Below are positions 53,424 through 62,191 of a stretch of DNA of 64,000 nt, piece after piece. Location of the stretch: positions 620,001 to 684,000 of the forward strand of contig CBDIDG010000006.1 in the NCBI GenBank assembly GCA_965277615.1, given 5' to 3'. This stretch comes from Bog-532 sp965277615 (lineage in GTDB: Bacteria; Actinomycetota; Actinomycetes; Streptosporangiales; Streptosporangiaceae). The position numbers and the translations under genes were made by a program. Position 1 is the stretch's first letter. Every line of letters begins with the position of its first letter. Under the pieces are notes generated by a model that was not told the DNA's origin, did not search any database, and worked only from the letters and a program-made list of their open reading frames with translations.

Positions 53424-54104
53424 CTACTCAGGAGCGGAGTGGCGGCCAGAGTCGCGAGCACCGCCCAGGGTGACGGCGGCTATTCCGGCTATGAGGACCA
53501 GTGCGGCGCAGAGCGCACCGCCGAGATCGTGCGGAGGACGGGCGGCCCAGACCCAGGGCGTCGTCGGATTCCCGGTCAGCACGACCTCGGTGACCAGCAG
53601 GTAGGCGAGCGGCCCGGTCCATCCGAACGCGCCGCCGAGCGCTGCCGCACACAGCAGCCCGATGCCGATAACGCCGGCCAGGTTGCGGAGCAGAGCCAGG
53701 GAACCGCCGGGCAACAGCCCGCCAGTCGCCCCGCCGGCCAGCGCGCCGAACGCCACCGCGCTCAAGATCAAGGCCGCACCTAGCCGCAGGTACGGCAGCC
53801 ACCGGCCAGTAGCGCGTTCTGTGTCGCCAAACGGGCCGTAGGTGGTGACGGCGATGACCGCAGCGACTCCGGTCTCAACCGTGAGCGGGATGACGTCCTT
53901 CGCGGCCGGGCCGCCGGCGATGTTCCACCGCCAGTGCAGCGCGCACCAGAGCAGCACGCCGAGGGCGGCCAGCAGGCCCAGCGCCACCGGGATGCGGCGG
54001 CTGACCGCGTACAGCCGGGCGAGCCGCAGCGGGGCCAGTCCAAACCGGGCGGCCGGGGCCGGCGCGGCGCCGGCCGCTGGATCCTGGACACCGGCGGCGG
54101 TCAT
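53424..54104 (-). CDS. Membrane protein, last gene of the ABC operon
   Basis: The 226-residue protein has about six hydrophobic segments and an Ala/Pro-rich start. ATGA overlap with the preceding permease-like gene makes it the final cistron of a five-gene operon. I recognise no specific family; it may be an extra permease subunit of the ABC system. Confidence 0.7.
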   Translation of the reverse strand: MTAAGVQDPAAGAAPAPAARFGLAPLRLARLYAVSRRIPVALGLLAALGVLLWCALHWRWNIAGGPAAKDVIPLTVETGVAAVIAVTTYGPFGDTERATGRWLPYLRLGAALILSAVAFGALAGGATGGLLPGGSLALLRNLAGVIGIGLLCAAALGGAFGWTGPLAYLLVTEVVLTGNPTTPWVWAARPPHDLGGALCAALVLIAGIAAVTLGGARDSGRHSAPE

Positions 54105-55645
54105 GGCAGCTGCTCCAGCGTGAGCTGACCGGCCCGCAGGGCGGCCAGCTGGGCGGTGAGCCAGGCGTGCCGGGTCGCGTCCGGCAGCGCGGCGAACCGG
54201 CGGGCCGCGCCGTAGACCGGACCGGTCGCCGGCGGCGGTCCCGTTGCCGAGTCGCTTGCGGGCCTGGCCCAGGTCGGGAGCCCTTCCGTGGTCCGCAGCG
54301 ACGGCTGGCTGGAGATCGGCACGCCCGCGTCTTGCAGCAGCCCCGCCTCCACCGCCTGCTGGGCCAGGGTGCCGGTGCCGTCACCGGCGCCTACGAAGGC
54401 GTGCACGGCCAGCAGCCGGATCTGGCCGGTGACATCGCTGCTGGTCCAGCCGAACGCCCCGTGGAAACCGAGCGCACCGAGGGGCAGGCCCAGCACTGGC
54501 GGCTGGCCAGTGATGGTCATGGCCTGGCCGCCTTGCCCCTGGGCCGGGTCGTAGGCAGCGGGGATCTGCCCGGCCCGGACCGGGGCCCCGGGCAAGCCGG
54601 ACACCTCGCTTAGTACGGGAGCCAGGGCCGTGGTCACGCTCGTCAGCTCCGACCGGTACGCCGGGTTTAGGCAGACCGGCCGTCCGGCGGCCCGGCCGCA
54701 GACCGGCGTGTAACTGCTCAGCCGGTCGTTCGCGCCGTCGTGCAGCGCCGGGATGACCACCCCGTGCGGTCCGAGCCGGGCCGTATTGGCCAAGCCGATC
54801 GTGGTCCCGGCGGCGGCCAGCCCGGCCAACGTGACCACCGCCGCCACCCGTCGCAGCTGCGGCCCACCCGCCGCCGCGGGCAGCCCGGTCAGCCCGAGGA
54901 AGGTGATGGCCAGGCCGGCCAGCAGCATGATGCGCGCGATCGAGAGGTCCGGCAGGTAGGGGTAGAGCATCCCGGAATCGGGCTGGAAGTTTCCGTTGGA
55001 GTTGGTCGGCAGAATCCACGCCCAGCCGCTGGTGTGGCTGAACCCGGTCTGCGAAGACATCATCATGGCCAGGAACCCGCCGAACGCGGCCAGCGGCGCG
55101 GCGAACCGGCTCGGGAAAAACGCGCCGACCGCGAACCCGGCGGCACTGAACGCGGCCACCGCCGCCGCCCCGGCCGCCACCCACCACCAGGGTGGCTGGC
55201 CCTGCAGGTGCTGCCCGGCATACACCGCGAACATCACGCCCACGAAGACCAGGTAAGCCCCAACCGCCCAGATCGCGGTGGCGGCCCAGGTGATGAGCTG
55301 TGCCGTCCAGCGCGGCCGGGCGGTGGCGGTCACCAGGTCGGCGGTGCGGCGCCTGCCGTCGCGAGAACCCATCCAGGCGGCCACGCCGGCCACGAACGGG
55401 CCAAAGTCGATGATCGTGTGGCCTTGGCCCAGGTTCCAGAACGTGCGCAGCACGTACAGCGGCGGCGTCGCGGTGCTGGGCCGGTAGGAATCAAACCAGA
55501 ACAACGCGGCGATCAGCGGCAGCAGCCAGGGCATCGCGTTGTGGCGCAGCTCGATCCGCAGCAGCCGCAGGAACGACAGCGGCGGCGCCAGGTAAGAGGA
55601 CCGCCCGGGTGCCGGCCGGGCCGGGGCCTCGGTGGCAGCGGTCAT
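54101..55645 (-). CDS. ABC-2-type permease-like membrane protein with C-terminal soluble domain
   Basis: I chose ATG 55645, which overlaps the ATPase stop, giving 514 residues. The N-terminal 270 residues hold about six helices with the starting wording FLRLLRIELRHNAMPWLLPLIAALFWF typical of ABC-2 membrane subunits. The C-terminal 240 residues are largely soluble and end with an alpha-helical region (AARRFAALPDATRHAWLTAQLAALRAG). It should pair with the ATPase encoded just before it. The substrate is unknown. Confidence 0.75.
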   Translation of the reverse strand: MTAATEAPARPAPGRSSYLAPPLSFLRLLRIELRHNAMPWLLPLIAALFWFDSYRPSTATPPLYVLRTFWNLGQGHTIIDFGPFVAGVAAWMGSRDGRRRTADLVTATARPRWTAQLITWAATAIWAVGAYLVFVGVMFAVYAGQHLQGQPPWWWVAAGAAAVAAFSAAGFAVGAFFPSRFAAPLAAFGGFLAMMMSSQTGFSHTSGWAWILPTNSNGNFQPDSGMLYPYLPDLSIARIMLLAGLAITFLGLTGLPAAAGGPQLRRVAAVVTLAGLAAAGTTIGLANTARLGPHGVVIPALHDGANDRLSSYTPVCGRAAGRPVCLNPAYRSELTSVTTALAPVLSEVSGLPGAPVRAGQIPAAYDPAQGQGGQAMTITGQPPVLGLPLGALGFHGAFGWTSSDVTGQIRLLAVHAFVGAGDGTGTLAQQAVEAGLLQDAGVPISSQPSLRTTEGLPTWARPASDSATGPPPATGPVYGAARRFAALPDATRHAWLTAQLAALRAGQLTLEQLP

Positions 55646-56430
55646 GCCCGGGTCTCCAGGTCCGGCCGCGTGTGCGTCGCGCTGGCCGATCGCGCCGCCG
55701 CCAGCACCGCGCTGTAGCCGCGTTCCAGTGGCGCGTCCCCGGCCGCCCCGCTGCCCTCCCCGCGGGCGATCAGCTCGTCCGGGGTCCCGTCGAAGACCAC
55801 CTTGCCCGCGTCCATCAGCGCGACCTGGCTGCAAGCGGCCCCGACGTCCTCGACCAGGTGGGTGGAGACGATCACGGTGGCCCGCTCGCCGAGCCCGCGC
55901 AGCAGGGCGCGGAACGCTACCCGCTGCTCGGGGTCCAGCCCGGCGGTCGGCTCGTCCAGCAGCAGCAGGTCGGGGTCGTTGACGATCGCCTGCGCGATCC
56001 CGGCCCGGCGCAGCATTCCGCCGGACAGCGTGCGCAGCTTGGCCCGGGCCTTGTCGCCCAGGCTGACCTGCTCGATGGCTGCGGCCACCGCCTGCGGCAC
56101 CCGGCCCGGCGGCATGTCTTTGAGCAGCGCGAAGTACTCGACGAACTCGGCCACGGTGAAGCCGGGGTAGTAGCCGAGGTTCTGCGGCAGGTAGCCGAGC
56201 CTGCGCCGGATCTCCCGCCGCGGCCCGTGGCTCCCCGGGTCACGCCCGAGCAGCTCCAGCCGGCCCGACGTCGGCGGCAGCACGGTGGCCATCATGCGGA
56301 GCAGCGAAGTTTTGCCCGCTCCGTTCGGTCCCAGGAGGCCGAAGACGCCTGGGCCGGCCTCCATGCTCACCCCGGCCACCGCATAAGTCCGGCCGAACCG
56401 CCGGGTCAGGTCTACGAGCTCGATGTTCAT
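55642..56430 (-). CDS. ABC transporter ATP-binding protein
   Basis: This 262-residue ATPase has Walker A LLGPNGAGKTSLL, a Q-loop LGYLPQNLGYYPGF, the signature LSGGMLRRAGIAQ, Walker B LLLLDEPTAGLDP and the switch His in STHLVEDVG. The start is ATG 56430 with GGGGAG upstream, overlapping the preceding gene by 4 bp. It belongs to the export-type (ABC-2) group and energises the membrane proteins encoded after it. Confidence 0.93.
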   Translation of the reverse strand: MNIELVDLTRRFGRTYAVAGVSMEAGPGVFGLLGPNGAGKTSLLRMMATVLPPTSGRLELLGRDPGSHGPRREIRRRLGYLPQNLGYYPGFTVAEFVEYFALLKDMPPGRVPQAVAAAIEQVSLGDKARAKLRTLSGGMLRRAGIAQAIVNDPDLLLLDEPTAGLDPEQRVAFRALLRGLGERATVIVSTHLVEDVGAACSQVALMDAGKVVFDGTPDELIARGEGSGAAGDAPLERGYSAVLAAARSASATHTRPDLETRA

Positions 56431-57152
56431 GAGGCTCCCCTCGGGATCCGGGTCGCGTACCACGCGACCGCGCCGCAGCAGGCGGCGAAGGCCAGGTAGG
56501 GCCAAAGCAAGGCGGAATCGGTGATCGCGGCGGTGGGGTGCCCGGCCGCAGACTGACTGGCCAGTACCGTGATGACCCAGCCGGACAGGCCCGCGGCCAC
56601 GCCGACGTTGGCCGAGCGGGACACGGTCGCCGCGGCCAGCGCCAGCGCGCACACCGCGGTCATCGGCACCAGCCAGCCGAACGTCACCGCGGCCGCCGCC
56701 CCTGAGGCGGCCGAGGCGGCCAGGCCGGCCGCGGCGTTCAGCCCGAACACCGCCAGCGCCCGGACCAGCAGCACCATCCGGTCGCTGACCGCCATGGACT
56801 GCGACAGCTCCCAGGCCGGGTCAAGTCCCGGCCCGTAGGCGTAGGCGATGCCTGCCCCGGCGATCGCCGGGGCGAACAGGGCCACGTACGGCGTCCCGGT
56901 GCCCAGCGTGGCCACCGCGCCGGCCGCCAGCACGATCACGGTGGCGATCACCCAGCCGAGCAGAAGCGACGGCGTGGTCACCAGCGCGCGGGCCAGGCCG
57001 GGCGAGCGCAGCAGCCGGGCGGCCAGCCGCTCAGCCGGACCCGGGCGGCGGCGCCAGACCTCCGCTGCCACGCCGGTCCACACCCGGGACAGGTCGACGT
57101 CTGGCGGCAGCGTGACCTGGCCGGCTTCATGCTCCATGCCTCTATCGGTCAC
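56427..57152 (-). CDS. Membrane protein following a sigma factor (possible anti-sigma)
   Basis: Start GTG 57152 overlaps the sigma stop (GTGA). The 241-residue product has a soluble N-terminal part of about 60 residues with LPPDVDLSRVWTGVAAEVWRRR, then about six hydrophobic segments. Genes immediately downstream of ECF sigma factors often encode membrane anti-sigma factors, but no zinc-binding His-Cys motif is seen. A permease role in the same ABC operon is the alternative. Confidence 0.65.
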   Translation of the reverse strand: MTDRGMEHEAGQVTLPPDVDLSRVWTGVAAEVWRRRPGPAERLAARLLRSPGLARALVTTPSLLLGWVIATVIVLAAGAVATLGTGTPYVALFAPAIAGAGIAYAYGPGLDPAWELSQSMAVSDRMVLLVRALAVFGLNAAAGLAASAASGAAAAVTFGWLVPMTAVCALALAAATVSRSANVGVAAGLSGWVITVLASQSAAGHPTAAITDSALLWPYLAFAACCGAVAWYATRIPRGAS

Positions 57153-57700
57153 CGGGCACCTCCTGCCATCGGATTGCTGCGCAGCGCGGCCCGCAGCCGC
57201 CGCCGGGCCCGGTGGGCGCGGCTCTTGACCGTTCCCTCCGGGACATCCAGCAGCTCCGCCACCTCCGCAACTGGCCTGTCCTCCTCGTACATCAGCCGCC
57301 ACACCTCACGATCCGGGCTGCCCACGGGTCCCAGCACACCCACCGCGTCGTCGATGGCGACCCGGGCCAGCGCCGCCTCCGCAGGATCGACGGCGGGCCC
57401 GCCGTCTGCCTGAATGACGGCGGGCAGCGTGAGTTCGGCCGGACCGCGACGACGCAGGAACAACGCGGCCTGGCGGCGGGCCACGCCCCACAGCCATCCG
57501 CCTGCGCCGCCCTCGGGCCGATAGCTGCCCGCGCCCCGCCAGACGGCCAGAAACGTCTCCTGCAAGACGTCCTCCACATCCGGTGCAGGCAGCGCCGACC
57601 GCAGCCGCGCCGCCAGCCACGGGGCATGCCGGGAGAACAGCGCCCGCAACGCGGTGTCGTCGCCGGCCGCTATCGCGGCGATCAGCTCGTCGTCGTCCAT
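57149..57700 (-). CDS. ECF-type sigma-70 factor
   Basis: From ATG 57700 (GAGAAG upstream) the protein has 183 residues; ATG 57736 is an earlier option without a ribosome site. Region 2 reads LFSRHAPWLAARLRSALPAPDVEDVLQETFLAVWRG. Region 4 reads YEEDRPVAEVAELLDVPEGTVKSRAHRARRRL. It starts a five-gene operon with a membrane protein and an ABC system, so it probably controls this operon. The signal is unknown. Confidence 0.9.
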   Translation of the reverse strand: MDDDELIAAIAAGDDTALRALFSRHAPWLAARLRSALPAPDVEDVLQETFLAVWRGAGSYRPEGGAGGWLWGVARRQAALFLRRRGPAELTLPAVIQADGGPAVDPAEAALARVAIDDAVGVLGPVGSPDREVWRLMYEEDRPVAEVAELLDVPEGTVKSRAHRARRRLRAALRSNPMAGGAR

Positions 57701-57742
57701 CGCTTCTCTATTGCATCCCGCCGCCAACCGGTTCATCTGGGC

Positions 57743-57760
57743 GGCGAGATTTTTCTCGCC
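57743..57760 (-). terminator. Hairpin after the histidine kinase gene
   Basis: GGCGAGA and TCTCGCC form a perfect 7-bp stem with a TTTT loop, 28 bp past the kinase stop on the minus strand and before the sigma gene. Confidence 0.6.
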
Positions 57761-57787
57761 AGCGATCGGGAAATGCCGTGACCGGTG

Positions 57788-58936
57788 TCAGGGGAAGCTG
57801 ACGGTGATGCCAAGGCCGCCCTCGGGACGGGCGCTGGCCGTGAGGGCGGCACCGTGGACGCTGACAATGGCACTCACGATGGGCAGGCCGAGCCCGTGCC
57901 CGCCCGCCGGGCGAAGCCGCTGGCTGCCGAGCCGCTGGAATGGCTGGAAGAGGCGGTCCACCTCGTCGGCCGGGATCAGTGGGCCCGTGTTGCTGACGGT
58001 TACGATCGCCCGGCCATCGGCCAAGCCGGTGGAGACCTCTACCCGGCCCCCATCCAGATTGTGCCGGATAGCGTTGCTGAGCAGGTTCGCGATCAGGCTC
58101 TCAGCCAGGGCCGAATCGCCGGTGACCGGCGCCGCCGAAAGGGCCGAGTCGATGCGGATGTTGCGCCGTTCGGCGTCCTGGTGCCGGTCCAGGATCGCCT
58201 TCCCGGCCAGGTCGGCGAGGTTGAACGGCTCCCAGCGCTCGATCCCGCGCTCACTGCTGGCCAGGGTCAGCAACGCGTCGATGAGGCGTTCTTGCTGCTC
58301 GTTCCACTGCAGCGCCTTTTCACAGGCGGACCGAAGCGTCGCGGTCGTGGCCTCCGGATCGGCCAGGGCGACCTGAAGCACGGTCTTCTCGGCGGTGAGC
58401 GGCGTGCGCAGTTCGTGCGAGGCATTAGCGACAAAATGCCGCTGGGCCTGAAACGAGGCTTCGAGCCGCCCAAACAGCCCATCGAGGGTATCGCCGAGCT
58501 GCCTGAACTCATCGTCAGGACCGGCGACGGTGAGGCGCTGGTGCAGGTTTGTTGCCGATATCTCGCGAGCGGTCGCGGTGATCGTCCGCAACGGCCGCAG
58601 CACCCGGCCAGCGATGAGCCAGCCGATCCCGAGGGCGACGGCGGCGATGACCGCGACCATCACCACACCGGCGACGTTCTGCTGGGCGTCGTGGACGATC
58701 GTCCCGGCGAAGGACAGGCCGCCGTGCTGGCCACAGGCAGCTGGCGGGCTCGGGGTCTGCGGGACCGCGGCGCAGCTGGTTCCCACCAGGAAATTAGGCT
58801 TGAAGATCACCGCGACGGCGGCCACGGCGACGAAGGCAAGGCCGAACACCGCCGTGTACAGCAGCGCGAGTTGCGCTCGCAGGGTGCGCCGCGGCAGCCG
58901 GAGCACGGATGCCGCGGTCAGGGAAGGACGCATCAC
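57788..58936 (-). CDS. Sensor histidine kinase
   Basis: The 382-residue protein has helix 1 at about residues 22-46, an extracytoplasmic loop of about 45 residues with two Cys, helix 2 (88-110) and a HAMP domain. The phospho-acceptor His is H174 in NASHELRTPL. The ATP-binding domain has ANLLSNAIRHN and GGHGLGLPIV. GTG 58936 (overlapping the regulator stop) or ATG 58933 is the start. It pairs with the OmpR-type regulator encoded just before it. Confidence 0.92.
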   Translation of the reverse strand: MMRPSLTAASVLRLPRRTLRAQLALLYTAVFGLAFVAVAAVAVIFKPNFLVGTSCAAVPQTPSPPAACGQHGGLSFAGTIVHDAQQNVAGVVMVAVIAAVALGIGWLIAGRVLRPLRTITATAREISATNLHQRLTVAGPDDEFRQLGDTLDGLFGRLEASFQAQRHFVANASHELRTPLTAEKTVLQVALADPEATTATLRSACEKALQWNEQQERLIDALLTLASSERGIERWEPFNLADLAGKAILDRHQDAERRNIRIDSALSAAPVTGDSALAESLIANLLSNAIRHNLDGGRVEVSTGLADGRAIVTVSNTGPLIPADEVDRLFQPFQRLGSQRLRPAGGHGLGLPIVSAIVSVHGAALTASARPEGGLGITVSFP

Positions 58937-59595
58937 ATCTCTCCGATCTGGTAGCCGCCCTCACGGACGGTGCGGATCACCGGTGGGTCGCCCAACTTGG
59001 CCCGCAGCCGGTGCATGGTCTGCTTGACCGCCGTACTGAACGGGTCGGCTGCTTCATCCCAGACCCGCTCCAGCAGTTCCTCGCTGGAGACCACCCGGTC
59101 TCCGGCGGCGAGCAGGTACTCCAGCAGCGCGAACTCTTTCGGGCTCAGCTCCAGGCGGTTCCCGCCGCGGAATGCGACCCGCCGGCTCGGGTCGAGGGTC
59201 AGGTCACCGTGTTGCAGGACTGGTGGCAGCGAGGTTGCCGGGCGGCGGCCGAGGGCACGGATGCGGGCGATGAGCTCGGCAAAGTCGAACGGCTTGGGCA
59301 GGTAGTCGTCGGCCCCCAGTCCGAGGCCCTCCACCCGGTCCCGGATCGTGCTGGCCGCCGTCAGCATCAGCACCCGGCTGGGCGATTGCTCGGTGGCGAG
59401 CCTGCGGCAGACTTCATCGCCGTGCGTGCCGGGGAGGTCGCGGTCGAGCACCACGACGTCGTAGCCCGTGACCGCCAGCTGGTCCAGCGCGGCGGTCCCG
59501 TCCAGGACGACGTCAACCGCCATACCCTCCCGGCGCAGCCCGGCCGCTATGGCGGTGGCCAGGTCCTCGACGTCTTCAGCGACCAGCACTCTCAT
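58933..59595 (-). CDS. OmpR-family response regulator
   Basis: This 220-residue protein has a receiver domain with acidic E7/D8, phospho-acceptor D51 in VVLDRDLPG and K101 in LPKPF. The winged-helix DNA-binding domain runs from about residue 125 on (LSPKEFALLEYLLAAGDRVVSSEELLERVW ... VKQTMHRLRAKLG). It partners with the downstream kinase. It is divergent from an ABC exporter, and a 14-bp dyad lies in the shared gap, so control of that exporter is likely. Confidence 0.93.
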   Translation of the reverse strand: MRVLVAEDVEDLATAIAAGLRREGMAVDVVLDGTAALDQLAVTGYDVVVLDRDLPGTHGDEVCRRLATEQSPSRVLMLTAASTIRDRVEGLGLGADDYLPKPFDFAELIARIRALGRRPATSLPPVLQHGDLTLDPSRRVAFRGGNRLELSPKEFALLEYLLAAGDRVVSSEELLERVWDEAADPFSTAVKQTMHRLRAKLGDPPVIRTVREGGYQIGEM

Positions 59596-59618
59596 GGGCC
59601 CGATATTGCCAGGCCCGT

Positions 59619-59659
59619 GGTATCAGCCCGGTTTCAGTCGGTGACACCGGGCTGATACC
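59619..59659. promoter_or_regulatory. Dyad between the two-component system and the ABC exporter
   Basis: GGTATCAGCCCGGT and ACCGGGCTGATACC are perfect 14-bp arms with a 13-bp spacer, starting 24 bp upstream of the regulator and 56 bp before the ABC gene. Probable binding site of the response regulator controlling both directions. Confidence 0.65.
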
Positions 59660-59714
59660 GGCCCCCGCGTACAACCGTCGTTGAGGCGAACTAGACACCC
59701 GAGAAGGCGGCGAG

Positions 59715-60650
59715 ATGGCTGAGGCAACCATAGAAGTGAGTGGCCTGCGCAAGCGGTTTGGGCCAGTGACCGCGCTGGACGGCATGACGTTCACCGTCCC
59801 GCCCGGCGCGGTCACCGGCTTCATCGGACCAAACGGTGCCGGTAAGTCGACCACCATGCGGGTCATCCTGGGTCTGGACGCGCCCGACGCGGGATCGGCG
59901 TTGATCGGGGGTCAGCGGTACCGCTCCCTGAGGCATCCGCTGACGCTGGTCGGGTCGCTGCTGGACGCATCGGCGCTGCAGCCCAGCCGCAGCGCCCGCG
60001 GCCACCTGCTGTGGCTGGCCCGCTCGCAGGGCCTGCCCGCCGCCCGGGTCGACGAGGTGATCGGCCAGGCCGGCCTGGAGCAGGCGGCGCGGCGGAAAGC
60101 GGGTGGCTACTCCCTGGGCATGCGGCAGCGGCTGGGGATGGCTGCGGCGCTGCTCGGGGATCCACCGGTGCTGATGCTGGACGAGCCGTTCAACGGGATG
60201 GACCCCGAGGGGATCATCTGGATGCGCGGGTTCCTGCGGGCCCTGGCCGGCCAGGGCCGCGCGGTGCTGGTGTCCAGCCATCTGATGAGCGAACTGCAGG
60301 ACACCGCCGGCCACCTGGTCATCGTGGGGCGGGGACGGGTGATCGCTGACACGAGCACGGCCGCCCTGCTGGCGGCCGCGTCCGGGGACCGGGTCACGGT
60401 ACGTACTACCGCTGTGGGCGAGGCGGTGGCCGCGCTCGAGCGGGCCGGTGCCGAGGTCATGACCGCCGATACCGGCGCCTTGACGGTGTCGGGGCTGACG
60501 GCCGAGAAGATCGTCGCGGTGCTCACGGGGGAGACGGTGATGTTCTCGGAGGTGTCCGCGCATCGCGCCAGCCTGGAAGAGGCCTACCTGGAGCTCACCC
60601 GGGACGTGGTGGACTACCGCGCCGAGCCAGTCAGGGGGGCCGCGCGATGA
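59715..60650 (+). CDS. ABC exporter ATP-binding protein
   Basis: This 311-residue ATPase has Walker A GFIGPNGAGKSTTMR, the signature YSLGMRQRLGMA and Walker B VLMLDEPFNGMDP. The C-terminal extension of about 85 residues is typical of the DrrA/BcrA-type antibiotic exporters. ATG follows GAAGG. It overlaps the first permease by 4 bp. The divergent two-component system makes this look like a BceRS- or antibiotic-sensing export module. Confidence 0.92.
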   Translation: MAEATIEVSGLRKRFGPVTALDGMTFTVPPGAVTGFIGPNGAGKSTTMRVILGLDAPDAGSALIGGQRYRSLRHPLTLVGSLLDASALQPSRSARGHLLWLARSQGLPAARVDEVIGQAGLEQAARRKAGGYSLGMRQRLGMAAALLGDPPVLMLDEPFNGMDPEGIIWMRGFLRALAGQGRAVLVSSHLMSELQDTAGHLVIVGRGRVIADTSTAALLAAASGDRVTVRTTAVGEAVAALERAGAEVMTADTGALTVSGLTAEKIVAVLTGETVMFSEVSAHRASLEEAYLELTRDVVDYRAEPVRGAAR

Positions 60651-62191
60651 CTACCTCGGCCATGAGGTCACACGCGCCCGGCATGTCGAGCGGATCGGCC
60701 GGGTTCGGGCCGTTGTTGTGGGCGGAGTGGATCAAGTTCCGGACCGTCCGCGGCTGGGTCATTGGCATGCTCGTGGCGGCGCTGGTGACCGTGGGGATTG
60801 CCTTGCTGAATCACAGCAGTTGCGGCGGCACGACCACCCCCGGCGGCCCCGTAGTCACGGGGGCCGGCTGTGCTGCGCCCCCGGTCGGTCCGGGTGGCGA
60901 ACCGGTAGCCGACAACTTCTACTTCGTGCATCGGCCGCTGTCGGGCCCGGGCAGTATCACGGTCCGGATGACCGCGCTGACCGCCGCACATGGCCCGGCG
61001 GGCCTGCAGCCATGGTCCAAGGCCGGCATCATCATCGCCGCCAGCACCCGGCCGGGATCGGCATACGCGGCGATGATGGTCACCGCCGGCCACGGGGTGC
61101 GGATGCAGTACAACTACACCGGGGATATCGCCGGGCTGCCGGGCACCGTGTCTAGCGCATCGCCGCGGTGGCTGCGGCTGACCCGTTCGGGGAACACGCT
61201 GACGGGTTACCAGTCCGTGGACGGTACCCACTGGAGCGTGGTCGGTTCCGTGCGCCTGGCCGGACTGCCGGTCACGGTGCAGGCCGGGATGCTTGCCGCC
61301 TCCCCGGTTTCCTCGCAATCGACGGCGAAGTCGGTGAGCGGGTCAAGTAGCAGCGGCGCGATTACCCTCGCCATGGCCCGCTTCGACCGCGTCCTCCTCG
61401 GCGGCCGGACCAGCGGAGGCGGGTGGACTGGTCGCGCGGTCGGTGCTGTGGCACCCGGCATGGGATTTCATCGGGCGGGCGGCATAATCACGGTGACTGG
61501 GTCCGGTGACATCGCGCCTTATGTGGCCGCCGTCGACGGAGCCGGAACCGCTATGGAGCAGACGTTGCTGGGTGCGGCCGCCGGGCTGATCGCGGTCATC
61601 ATCGTGGCGGCGATGTTCATGACCGCCGAATACCGCCGGGGCCTGATCCGGGTCACCTTCGCCGCCAGCCCCCGCCGGGGCCAAGTCCTGGCGGCCAAGG
61701 CCATCGTCATCGGCTCGGTCACCTTCGCCGCCGGGCTCGCCGGGTCCATCGCCGCGGTCATAGCCGGCGAGTGGTTGCTGCGGGCCAACGGCAACGTCAT
61801 CCTCCCGGTCAGCACCTTCACCGCGATCCGCGCGGTGGCCGGGACGGCGGCGCTGCTCGCGGTCGCCGCCGTGCTCGCGCTGGCGTTGGGCGCGGTACTG
61901 CGCAGCGGCGCCAGCGCAGTCACCACCGTCATCGCGACCATTTTCCTGCCGTACCTGCTCGCGCTGACGTTCTTGCCCCCAGGTGCTTCGGCCTGGCTGC
62001 TGCGTCTCACCCCGGCCGCAGGGTTCGCGATCCAGCAGACCACTCCGGCTTACTCGCAGGTCGCCGCCGCCTACACGCCGGGCAACGGTTACTTTCCCCT
62101 CTCGCCCTGGGCCGGCTTCGGTGTGCTGTGCGGCTATGCCGCGGTCACTGTGGGCCTGGCCGTCATCCTGCTCCGCAAGCGGGACGCATGA
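60647..62191 (+). CDS. ABC-2 permease with a large extracellular beta-sandwich insert
   Basis: This 514-residue protein starts with the permease wording LLWAEWIKFRTVRGWVIGMLVAALV (helix 1). Residues 50-300 then form an insert with a lectin-like pattern: FYFVHRPLSGPGSITVRMTALT, WSKAGIIIAASTRPGSAYAAMM, RWLRLTRSGNTLTGYQSVDGTHW. This resembles DUF1349/laminin-G-like sandwiches. Helices 2-6 follow from about residue 305 (LLGAAAGLIAVIIVAAMF). Such an insert may bind ligand outside the cell. The gene overlaps both neighbours by 4 bp. Confidence 0.8.
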   Translation: MTTSAMRSHAPGMSSGSAGFGPLLWAEWIKFRTVRGWVIGMLVAALVTVGIALLNHSSCGGTTTPGGPVVTGAGCAAPPVGPGGEPVADNFYFVHRPLSGPGSITVRMTALTAAHGPAGLQPWSKAGIIIAASTRPGSAYAAMMVTAGHGVRMQYNYTGDIAGLPGTVSSASPRWLRLTRSGNTLTGYQSVDGTHWSVVGSVRLAGLPVTVQAGMLAASPVSSQSTAKSVSGSSSSGAITLAMARFDRVLLGGRTSGGGWTGRAVGAVAPGMGFHRAGGIITVTGSGDIAPYVAAVDGAGTAMEQTLLGAAAGLIAVIIVAAMFMTAEYRRGLIRVTFAASPRRGQVLAAKAIVIGSVTFAAGLAGSIAAVIAGEWLLRANGNVILPVSTFTAIRAVAGTAALLAVAAVLALALGAVLRSGASAVTTVIATIFLPYLLALTFLPPGASAWLLRLTPAAGFAIQQTTPAYSQVAAAYTPGNGYFPLSPWAGFGVLCGYAAVTVGLAVILLRKRDA

